Shown here piece by piece: positions 23,967-35,900 of a DNA stretch of 64,000 bases (the first letter of the stretch is position 1; each line of letters opens with the position of its first letter). The position numbers were made by a program, and so were the translations under genes. Location of the stretch: the NCBI GenBank assembly GCA_005406025.1, contig BGZK01000013.1, positions 558,001 to 622,000 of the forward strand, in the 5' to 3' direction. The notes below the pieces were generated by a model, which ran no database searches, was not told where the DNA came from, and saw only the letters and a list, made by a program, of their open reading frames with translations. Source of the DNA: Eumeta japonica (lineage: Eukaryota > Arthropoda > Insecta > Lepidoptera > Psychidae).

Positions 23967-26900
23967 ACGTATATACACAATATATATCGTGTAGCAATTA
24001 ACATTGTAGGATCTACATTTTTGCATTTTTAATGTCATTGCACTAAAGGCATTAGAATAATATTATAAATGTCCTCAGAAATTATTATATTCCTAAAATA
24101 ATTAATATATTTTATACGTCATACCGAATTTGGTTAAGTTACATTGACTAGTAATTGTTTTATATTTAATTGAAATTTTGAACGGCCTTGCCCAAAAGTA
24201 GCAATTTTTCGCATACGATTTTGTTAATTGCTACGGTCGATATTACCAATGTATTTCAACCCAAACTCAAGTCTCGTGTAAACGGGGCCAATATATGTAG
24301 ATACTTATATACAGAGGTGTCGGTTACGGTAACGGTACGACAACAGTGTCGCGAGTTCAATGGTTTCTTCCTCTCTCAAAAATTCCGAAGGCGCCTAAAG
24401 AAGTTTTCACTTCAAAAATTACTATACCTTCCCCTACACGTAAAACGGGGATGATTTTTTTTGTCTATACCATGGTGAGGGTATCTCTGGATTGTTCACT
24501 GCAGGTCTGTAAAAATCTTTGATTTTTTTGATTTGGTAATTTTTTGATTTAAGAATTCGTTTGCGAAATATTAACGTTTAAAGTGGTAAGTGGTCATTCT
24601 TGAATATGTGAAAAGTATCACAGCAGTAACGACCTATAACGAAGTTCAGCGGAAAACTACGATAGCTAAGTTGGCTCTATAAGTTAACGAGTAATAGTCG
24701 ACCAACTTATAAAATGTATTTGGTGATGAAATAAGTAAAATTTTGTACAAGTTCCACTGAAAATTACTTAGACGAAGTTATTGACTGTGTAAAAAAGGTA
24801 GTAAATATAAATGTATGAATGCTTCATACATGTATATTTACTACCTATTTTTGTAAAATTATACAAATTAGAATAATAATTTAATTATAATATCCTTAAT
24901 ACCAATTTCGGCCCGTTTTTAGACGTTATTAGCTATTATACTGTGCACTCTATCAATAGGTTCATAGTATTAAACAAAAAGCCTTCTTCTAAATCCGTAT
25001 ACTGTGACGGGCTACTAGGGAATCCTTTACTAGGCGTAGCCCGATGCGCACTTGGCCGATTGAAATGGATTCTACGATTGTAGATAATCTATTTCTGAGA
25101 TAAAGTTGACTATGATTCGTTTAGCCATCTTGGAGATTAACTCGCACAAACAAACGCACTCACAGACAAATCCTTTAAAAATGGTAAATATCGATCAAGT
25201 ATTTCATAAATCAAATGTTTATCCATAATAAAAAATTGACAAAAATATTGCACGTACTCCCTGTAGAATTATAGATTATTTATAGACTTATAGACGTAAA
25301 AAAAAACATTTCGTTATATGAAACAACTAGCAAACTTATATAGCGTTAGAATGTTGCAATAATTTAGATACGTATATGGTTATATTAATTTATGTCTTCT
25401 GTAAAAAAAAAATAATAAAAGTTGACATATCATTAGGATAAACGAATATATTTTCTTAGCAACATATTTCAAGGATATCCTCGTACTCACCGGTTATATT
25501 AACCTTTTACCTCATGAAAAAAGAAACGATTTAATAATAATCTTATTTAGTAGATGATTACCCAGACGGATGTTAGTCGCTCTATACGGATTTATCTTGA
25601 TTAGTTTAGTAAAAAAATGGCAAATTATTATTTTAGTTATAAAGTTTCATTTGATTAAAGTACATAGTTTTATATACCAAGACATAATCTGATTTTATAA
25701 TTTGCTAACATTTTCTTTGATTTATATTGTAGTTTTAATGATAAAATGCACCACACTCGATTTTCTTCCGAATCATTCCTCACAGAAAGAAATTTAATGT
25801 TTAATACAGTACATAATCATATCGATATGTATTTAATCTGTAAGATCGGGTAAATTTTTTTTTTGTATTCTATATACGAAGATATTCTATATTCAAGATA
25901 ATTTTACATATTTTATTTATATTGAATTATAACACACATATGCTATTTTGTTCAATAACTTGTTGCCATTTTTTAAGTAGTGACGTAATCGTATTGCTGT
26001 AGAAATTTTAGAAGTTCTGATCAAAAAACTACAAGTAGTTTTGACAGTCCTCTCTTGATGGTTAACTTAATACTATCTAAAGAACTTTGAAGAGACTGAA
26101 ACAGGTGAAAATCTGAGGATGCAAGGTCAGGACTATTTGGTGAATTCATTAACGCTTCCCGACCAAACTCACTCAATATTTGTTGAGTGGCTGAGATGTA
26201 CCTGGTCCGGCGTAATAATGATGAAAACTATAACCTTTTTGTTGATAAATTCCGGACGTTTTTTCTCTACTTCTAGTTTACTTCTCATCAGCCGTTGGTA
26301 GTAGAGGTACGAATTGATGGTTTCGCCAGGAAGTAAAAATTCATAATGAACGAATTAATGAATGAATGTCTATTGCTAATATATTGTCGTGTTTCCTTGG
26401 CTGACACCGACTCCAAAAATAACAATAATTGTGACTCATTATATTATCGTAATAATTTGATTGACTTTTAAGTAGTCCAATATTTTTCATTTCATTTTAA
26501 TTAGGAGAACTCTAAAAATATTTTGATCATTGTTTGTTATTCATCGGTATGTGTTGAGTTAAATTTGAAGTGGGTAGGTACCTACCTACCTTCTTGCGTG
26601 GTAAACACATTGATCGTACCAACATATTGATGAGTAGAAAAAGTAAGTTTCTAAGTTATTAAGTTGTAGAAGATTACAATTTTTCATATTAATTTGTTTT
26701 GGAATAGGTTTTGTTTCGAAGTCGGTTTTTTTGTAAAATTTTTGTTTTTGTAATAAAAATTCTAAATGTATCGAATTACTACATTACATTCATTTATTTT
26801 AGTGGGCAGCAAAACGATAGAAAAATGGAAGTACACCATTTTTATTTTTTAATTGTTTTTTTAATTTCATCTATGTAATGGTATCAAAACCAGCCAGATA

Positions 26901-29900
26901 TAAACAGCATAACCAAAGAGATATTACTACAACTTTTTGCTTATAAAATAGGAAGAAACTTTTTCCCCATCTAATGTATCAATCAAATAGGAGAAATAAC
27001 TTTGAATACATTTGCAATTATAGTATTTGTAGACAGATGATAAACTATATAATTTTATTTATTAATTTTGTTTCAAAGGTTAAAAAGTTGTATTGGCTAT
27101 GAACTGATTTTACCCAAAGCTCAAGCCCAAGCTTATAAAAGCGTGTTAATAGCTCAAAAAGTGTTTTTGTCTATATTCAAAATGACTGCATCTAAATTTA
27201 TGAAAAACCCAGAATACATAGTTACAATGTTACAATGCGTTATATTAAATTTTATGATTAGCCGGTGCTTACCTGATATCGCATTTCGTAATCCTTTAAA
27301 CTGATTCGGTATAGCAATAATTACAATCCAGTAACCATTACAAATACATATTTAACAGATATCGATTGTACCTGAACAAAATTTTAATTAAAGGTACAAT
27401 CGAATAAATATATTTTTATTTGAAATGGAACCAGAAATAATAAATTATTCCAGAAAAAATATCACCGGAGACTGCATTAGGCGTATACCGAGTACCTAAT
27501 ACATCTCAAATCCATCCATCATCGGAACGCGGCCGCTCGGGAAGCTTCATCAAAATGCTTTTAAAGTACAGACTATACAAAACAAACGGTTACTCGTATT
27601 TCGGAAGCCGGAATCAATTATAGACCGAGCGGGCGGTGATTCTGTTTAATTCGTGTAGAGCGAAACCGAGACGGCGGCTAATGCAGTCACTCCGTTTATT
27701 TAAACAAGTGGCACGTGTTTGTTTGCGCGCGGCGCCGCCGGATGAGGCATCGATCGCTTTGCGCGCGACGCATCGCCACCTGCGGGCCCGCGCTCGCCGG
27801 GGTACTCCTTCATCTTTACGTCCTGGTGCAATTATTCATCGTAGAAATCGGTGAGAGTAAGCTATTAGCTTAACCCTCGTGTAGATTTTCAATAGTAATA
27901 GCTCAAAAAAAAAATTCGATCGAGAGCAAGTTCGATGCTCGCGTAAAGGGTCGCATACTTTGTCGCGACAGTCCTCGGTGATATTAACCAAAATATTTTC
28001 TAAACATATCCTCTTTATGAATGTTTTGTGTTTCCCGTGGGAATTTAAATACTTAGGATTTTAGATTTTTCTATACATTAACAACTTGACACTATACATT
28101 AACTGACTGAAGTTCTATTATATATAGAATATGATAGAACTTCACTTTTTTCAAAATTTTAGTATCAGTATATTCGGAGACAAGGGGAATGCCTAATTTT
28201 CGTATTCTGGAACGCGACATGCTGTAGGAGTTGATTGGTAGAAATCGTATAATAACGAAAAAGCATTACTCGCCCTCCGTGCGATTTTCTCTCCCTCTCT
28301 ATCTATTGAAATTTATTATGTAGAACTTTTTTATATAATTTAGAATTCATTATTTATAGTATATCTATTTTATAAATATGAATATTTTTCCTAAGTATTT
28401 AATGAAAATCTTAGATTTTATTCTTTATTTGTATTTTAATTACTCACAAACATCGTTAATTCATTTAATTATGCATGTTATTTAATACGTAATATATGTC
28501 GAAAGAACTTGGTTCCGGACGGGTGTCTGACAAGGCAACAGCTTCTGTTTTTGTTTTTTCCTTTGTATCTTCTGATTTGCGCCTTTTATAATTTAAAAAT
28601 AACATACCTGTTTCCCTCATAATAAATCCATATCTATTATAATAAACAGAAAGATATATATCACATGATGCACTTGATCAAAGTGTTTTGTTTGTTTCAT
28701 TAACTTTCTAATTGGACGTCAAAATTAATATTCCCAAAATTAGAATTCTCTCATTTATTACGTTATGTGTTCGTGATTGAGTTCGTGACTTTTTTCTAGC
28801 CCAGTAGATTCATAAAAAATATACCGCACGAACAAGTACGAAATTATATAGGGGTTCCAGTTTTCCATCGGCCTTAGAGAACACTAAAAATCAAAAGCAT
28901 TCTGTATTTCAACTCTAGTCTACGTCGAATTGACAATGCTCCTATGATTGATTATTCCTATGTTTACGAACGTAAGTACGTAGAACATTCAAATGGATTC
29001 GAGTCATGTAAAATTGCAAGCGCTGTAAACTCAGTATTCTAATACTAGAAAGAGAATGAAGGCATGCATTATTTTAACGATGAAGTCTTTCATCGTTCCA
29101 GCCGTGGAGCGTTCACTTTTGGATATAAGCCACCTCCTTAGATTTCCACAACACACGGTCCTCGGCCACCCGTAACCGATTGCGGCCTGCGACCCCAACA
29201 AGCTCGTCAATCCACCCAAGGCAGATCGTTCTACGCCTCGACGTCTAGTACGTGGTTGAGCACGTGAGAACTTTTCTTCTTCAACGGTTACGGTCTCGTT
29301 GCCGCTTCAATTTACTGATTCCGTGAGATGTGTCTGTCGTTCTTGTTCTTCTGCAGATTTCCCGGTTTCAAATTTAATTTCGCAGAGAAACACCGAGCAT
29401 ACCACTTTCTATCGCACGTTGAATGAATCTGAGCGTTTTTATGCGGAGACCGACAGTAAAAGACCACATCTGCATGCCGTCCCTAAAGATAAAGTATAAA
29501 ACTTAAGTCTTATTTTGTTTTTTTGATAAATGTAAAGTACTTTTGACGGAAGAGTGAAAAAAAAAATCGGAAAAATATGATTTTCACTGACTATTCTGTC
29601 ATAGATTTAGTACTGTCGTTTTTAGTTGTCGTTGGCCATTTTTTGAATTGTGCATTTAAATGCACTAGGTCCAAACGAAATCTTTATGATATAATATCAA
29701 GTCTGTCTGTCAATCTCTGTTTTGCTTTCTATATATCACAGCTCCATATATTATGATATCTAAAAATAACTGTAGTAGATAGGAATTAGCTTAATTTAAT
29801 GTTAAGAATGAATTGAAAACAGATTTTTCTCAAAAACTGTAAACGTTAAAGGCGTATTTTACTTTACCTGTATTCAGAAATTGTATGATAATAAATAATT

Positions 29901-32900
29901 TCTGGTTTTTGGGCTTAAAAATTTTAATGATAAGGAGAACGGTAAATTTTAACACATTTCCGTATACAAATCAGAAATACATGCAAAAATGCGGTGAAAA
30001 TACGTTTATAATCAGCCAATTATTAACGAACCGTCGTGACATATAGGCATAAAAATAAATTGGCAGACACCAAAATATCACACCACAGGATTCCGTTTTC
30101 ATCTTTTACTTGCAAGCACTAATAATGGTGTATGTATTATTTATACTTTGTTATATTCTTGCCTTCCGTAGTCATTTTTCCGTTGATCGCATATGAATGT
30201 CACATTATTAAATTTTATAAGTATATCTAACTATAACAATAAAACTAAGTACTAGATTGAATAAAAGTACAGACATGTATTGTAATTGTACAAATGATTA
30301 GATAATCCGTGACTGTAAATTGAAGAACAGTAAAAAAAATAGCGGTCTTGAATTTTTAGCAGTCATGAAATCATAAACAAATATCGTTTTTAAAGTCTCG
30401 TTAGTTTGTTAGCTCTATGTATGTTTGCTTGAATGCGAATCGTTACGTGTATAGAATGTAGATCAATATATACAATCTATATACATGTTATAGGTCATAT
30501 TGTAGATGGTATCGTAAGATCACTATAATGATATTAAATCCAAATAATATAAAACAATTGATTTTAAGAACAATGGATATACTTACTCTGTTCGTAATTC
30601 AATTTATGACGAAACGGAACCAGCTCACGTTCAGTTTACTGAGCGATATGCGCGCCCTCGTACGAGCGGTCACGCATCTCCGGCGTTTGGGCGGCGATGG
30701 GCCTCGGGCGGCCGGCCGGGGGCGGTCGCGCTAACTGGAAACACAAATATCGCCCTGTTTGCGATTGATTTTCCACCAAATTAAGTTACCCGTGTTGTGA
30801 TTCATCTTATCCATCACATTTTTGGGGAAAAGAATTGTATTATGGTGGAAACAATGAAACAACATTTTTGTTATAGATTAGCGAGGTGCATTTTGACAAT
30901 TTCTATTATCTTTACTACTTTGAAATGATTAGTATCGTATATTTCGTTCAAATATACTGCGATTCCCCATAAAGTTGAGTAACTCTCTATTAAAGATTAT
31001 AAGCCCGTTACATAAAACTATATTAACAACTGTAAGTTATGAATAAAATGCTAATACACTCGTATTAACATTATGCATAAATCTATTTTCTGTAATTTTA
31101 ATTATGGTCGCTTATAGCTTATTTTTAAAACCAGCATGAATACTATATCAAAACATAGCTTAATATGAACAGAATAAAGTTTGTGAGTGTGTGGAGTTCG
31201 GTTATTTTTAATAGCGATTGTCAAGAAGTGATGCCGTACGAAAAAGTAGTTATGAAAACAAAATTGAAAACTATAGATTGGGAGATTTGTACACGACCAG
31301 TATAGAAAAGTATGTTTAATAAAGAGGCCAATTTTTTGTCATGTAATTATACGTCTTAATATTTTTGTATAGTGGTATTTATTGACAGACATAAAGATAG
31401 AGATAAAATGTTTCTATACTTAAACATCGAAAACTGTGTCAGAGTGGAAAGTAGAAAATTTAGGCGTACTCGTATAAATCAATATTGTTTTTTTGAATTC
31501 CTCCAAAGAATGATTTTCCAATTTATAAAAGAGTAATAATTATATTTCTATAACGTAAAATGCTGCATGGAAAGTGAAAACTGATATTTAAACTAAATTG
31601 AAATAAAGATATATTTGAATTTTAATTATTGATTTCACATGTATCTGGAATACAACCCAAATAAAATAATCGAGAATAGAAAGCTCATCACTAATTCGCA
31701 GATTTTGATTTTTTTTTATTTTAAAAAAGAGATCCATGTATCATGGGAATAATAAATATTAACCTTCTTGTACACTATCCTTACAGATTGCAGATGTTTA
31801 TGTAGTTCTATCAAAGTAGTGCGTTTACAGGTGGCATTGAAGCGTCAGCAGGCGGCCGAGGACAAGATCGCTCTGCACCTGGCGTCCGTGGAGAGCGGCG
31901 CTCCCCTGACCGCGTTGCCGCCGGGCCGGATCTACGGCATGCGCGTGACACGGCCGTGCCCCAGCCCCGGCGCCGAGCCCGACTCCGCTTACGATGATCA
32001 AGCGGTATCGATAATTATCATAGATCTCTCTGTAGATTCGAATTAGTTCCTTCTTCCGCACGGTTCTAAGGTAGTTAAAAATTAAATATGAAGATTCGTT
32101 TAAATTGAAACGAAGTATAATGGATCACTTTGGCTCCCGTCCATCTTTTGATTCAGCGCAGTCTTTTTTTCAGGTGTTTATAAGTTAAAAGGAACTGCTG
32201 CTGTGGCAGTTGACGATGATCAATCTATACATATATAATGAAAATAGGTTGTCTTTGTTCGCCAATCACGTAAGAACTACTAAACGTATAGACATGGGGC
32301 TGGGACCATTCGATGCGGAATGATTTGTAGATGGTTCTAGGCTGCTCATTTTTCGAATTCCGTAAATCCTTCGTCATTTTATTTATAAATAAAAATTACC
32401 CAGCGAAGCGGGCGGGACAGCTAGTAAATAATAATTAGAGGTGTAAGACATGTCATAAGAAAATTTGATGTCTTATTGATCATACTTAATTATTCAAAAC
32501 TGATTATAGTTTTTCAACAAAAAGTAATTAGAAAACCTAACATAAATTAAAAAGTTGTTCTACAATGTTCCACTCGATAGGAGTGCTTAATTTCTTCTTT
32601 GTCCTAATACCGCTTCTCTACTATGTATTGCATAGCATTGAAAAAAAAATTTGTTTCGGATTCCTTGCGTTGACCTTGATCAAATTACTAAATTCTAAAT
32701 CATCTCCATAACGATTTACGTTCTTATCTTTTTTTATTCTTTAAAAATGTTAAACCGTTCTTTAGTCAAGTTTTACCAACTCAACCCTCAAAAAACGTTT
32801 TATTTAAACAAGCGGTATTGTCACAGATAATTTTTTTCAAGTGAGTTCTGAATATATCGATAGACTAAGATTAGGTTCACGACGTTTGAAAGACCTTTAT

Positions 32901-35900
32901 TTACTCTTTCCCTTCAAGCTGAAAATGAATGTGTATGTATATTATCGAGCTTTTTGAACTAGCACATAGCGGAAAGCTTTGGATTAAACAACTGGATCTA
33001 TAGTTTTTTATATTTTATACTTTGAAACTAGATTCCTTTTTTTATCTATAATCGATTCTTTTGTATATACAACTACATTTCACGAGCTGCTATTTGCTGC
33101 AATTATTTAATTCCAGTCCATCAACAGAATAACAAAAAAAAAAAAAAAAAATGTTTCAGCCAATCCACATTGACAGCGAAACGAGTGACTCGTTACCCGA
33201 CTGCTGCAGTACTTCTCCTGATTCCGTGGCCACATCGTCTGTGTCGCCAAGACCTAGGTTTGTTAAGCGACGTAATGTGTTCGTCGTTTAATTAAAAAAA
33301 TAAATTCATTTGTCTAAAAACACGAATTTATTTAATTTAAAGACACTTTCAGCATGTACAGTTGTATCTATTGGGCAACAATTCCGCATAGGATTAGATT
33401 AGCTTTCGCTTGCCGCTCCACCCACGAGGACAATTAATTAATTAATTGCTTTTAACGTTGACCTGCCACATTGTCAACCATGATTTCGATTTCGATTCCA
33501 CGCTCGATTTTGGTCCGGATTTATCTAGATTCTGAATTAAGTCTCGCTCTCAATTCAGATCCCACTCTTAATTTTGATCCGGATTTATCTAGATTCTGAA
33601 TTCAGACTCGCTCTCAATTCCGATCCTGCTCTTGATTTTGATCCGGATTTATCTAGATTCTGAATTTAGTCTCGCTCTCAATTCCGATCCCACTTCAACT
33701 CCGATCATTTTATCGCAGAGCAGAAATTCCACCGAAATCACGCATATTTTTTATGGAATATTTTTGTTATGGAACGATTTCTTTCCCGCTTTTCATCCAA
33801 ATCTCAAATCTGCTTATGATTCCGATTCCGAACTTGTGTTAAATTTGATCTTGCCTTAGATATTAGCATTAGCAACAGCCAGAGACGTAGTAAATAAACT
33901 TGAAAAGTAGTATAGGAATTACAAATGCTTTCTATTTTACTGACCTTATTTCAATAATAACCTGCGAGTGTTCTGGCTAAATCTACTTAAATTCCATTTT
34001 AAATTTATTTTGTGCTATTAAAACTCTCTTCCTATGCCAGGATTAGGAGGCCAGGGTGAGACAAATGCCCCACCTTGGTCTACCATGAGTACGCCCCTGG
34101 CAATAACTAATCGATATAAAAAAGTTAGGAATTCGTATTATGTTCACGCGAGCGAAACCGCGACTACTATATAAAAACATCTGACCAGATAACATATTTT
34201 TTATTTAAAAAATAACTATGTAAATTGAACCAACACATGGTTATCGAGTTATAAACACCCCAAAGTATCGACGGAATAAGAAACGAGCAGATAAACACAA
34301 TTTATATTTTATAATACGTAAGAGTGGAAAATGTCATAATAAATTAATGTTCCAAACATTACAGCGAATTTATTTTCATAATTATATTGATTTATGTGTT
34401 CAAATTTTCGACCACATTCAAAAACAATATGAATCACATCAATTGTTACATCAAATCGAAATAAATTAAAATGGAAATTTATTATGGACATACATTTACC
34501 TGTATATTCGCATATAATTATTGTATATTTTTAATATAATTATGTTATTACCTATATATGTTTAGTGTGGGAGCTTGCGACAATGAGGGCACAGGCGGGG
34601 CGAGGGCGAGTGAGGCCCCCGTGAGCGCGGCCGGTCTGGAGATGTTGGCCAAGCTGTTTCCAGGAAAAAAGCGTGCCGTTCTTGAATTGGTGTTGCGGCG
34701 CTGCAACCACGATTTGCTACGTGCTGTCGATCATTTCAATGCAACGCATGTCAGTATGCTATTGTAATTTTACTAAAAAGAAAATCAATCACTTGACTGT
34801 ATAATAATATAGTCAAGATTCGATGCATCCAAAAAATTTTAATGTAGAATAAATATTACCCAACTAGATTTGTTTATCAATAACAAATCTAGTTGGGTAA
34901 TGCTCTATGTAAGTATTTTTCGCTCTATGCTAGCGCTAGCTAGTATAAAGATATTTATTAGTAAATTCGATCAAACTTCAAATTAAGAATAATCGATAAA
35001 AGAATGGCAGTACAGAATTTACGTCACTGTTAAAATTAACTATATTTCAACAATAAAATGAGTAGTTAGACAAATAGTTGTCTAATTCTATGCGTTCCGT
35101 TCGAGACAAAATTATTTGTCCTGAAAAAAGTGACACATAGAATATGAGCAAAGTCTACGCAATAGTGCAGCTAATAATAGAGAATATTTTTTGATGGAAT
35201 GTCGGGTTCTAATGTTCTTATTATAAAATTACATTTAGGTCAAAGGTGAATCCAGCTTTCGATCAGGATTGGCTCCATTTCGATTACAATAGTAACATAA
35301 CGATCAGCTCAGGGGGAGTCATGGCAGCCTCTCACTCGCCCGTGGATCTGTCTCTGATTTAGGTTAGGGTTATGTGATGATAATTCAATCAGCGAGTGCA
35401 GCGAATGAGAAGGCCATCCCATCAATCTTGACGAATTTGTAGTTGATATTTTGTTGTGCTACGCTTTCGGAAGTTGGTCTCTCAGATAATTTTTCTAATG
35501 GTTTCTAAATTACTGAATTGATCGATTTTTAAATGTAACCATTACTGTTCCTAATGAAAATTTAATGATTTGTAAATGCACTCGAAATCGATTTATTTAC
35601 TTGAGAGATGTGAACAACATATTTTGAAAAAAGTTATTTATTATAATTTTTAGAGTATTTATAGATTGATTTTTAAAGTATTATCTATTTTGTGTTTAAA
35701 CATAACATTGAAAGTCGCAAGTTGATCAAATTGATAAAAAATATCTTTGTCAACAAGTTAAAAAAAAAAAAGGTTTTTTTCAAAATAAATGTTAAACTTC
35801 TTGATAATCAGTTTTTAAAATATAAATATTTTATGAGTTCGATTTGCATTAGCAGCTTTCACTGTTGCTTTTCGTCCAGTGAGTGAGAATTCCGATGGCC

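Noticed and set aside
24797..24825. let-7-like 'aggtagta' in the hairpin at 24790-24856
   Set aside because: Only the short seed-like word matches; the rest differs and it lies in a dispersed repeat.
27636..27854. Arginine-rich 72-codon frame in the GC island
   Set aside because: GC-rich DNA is open by chance; no stop-free advantage over other frames and no recognised motif. Listed as a possible regulatory island instead.
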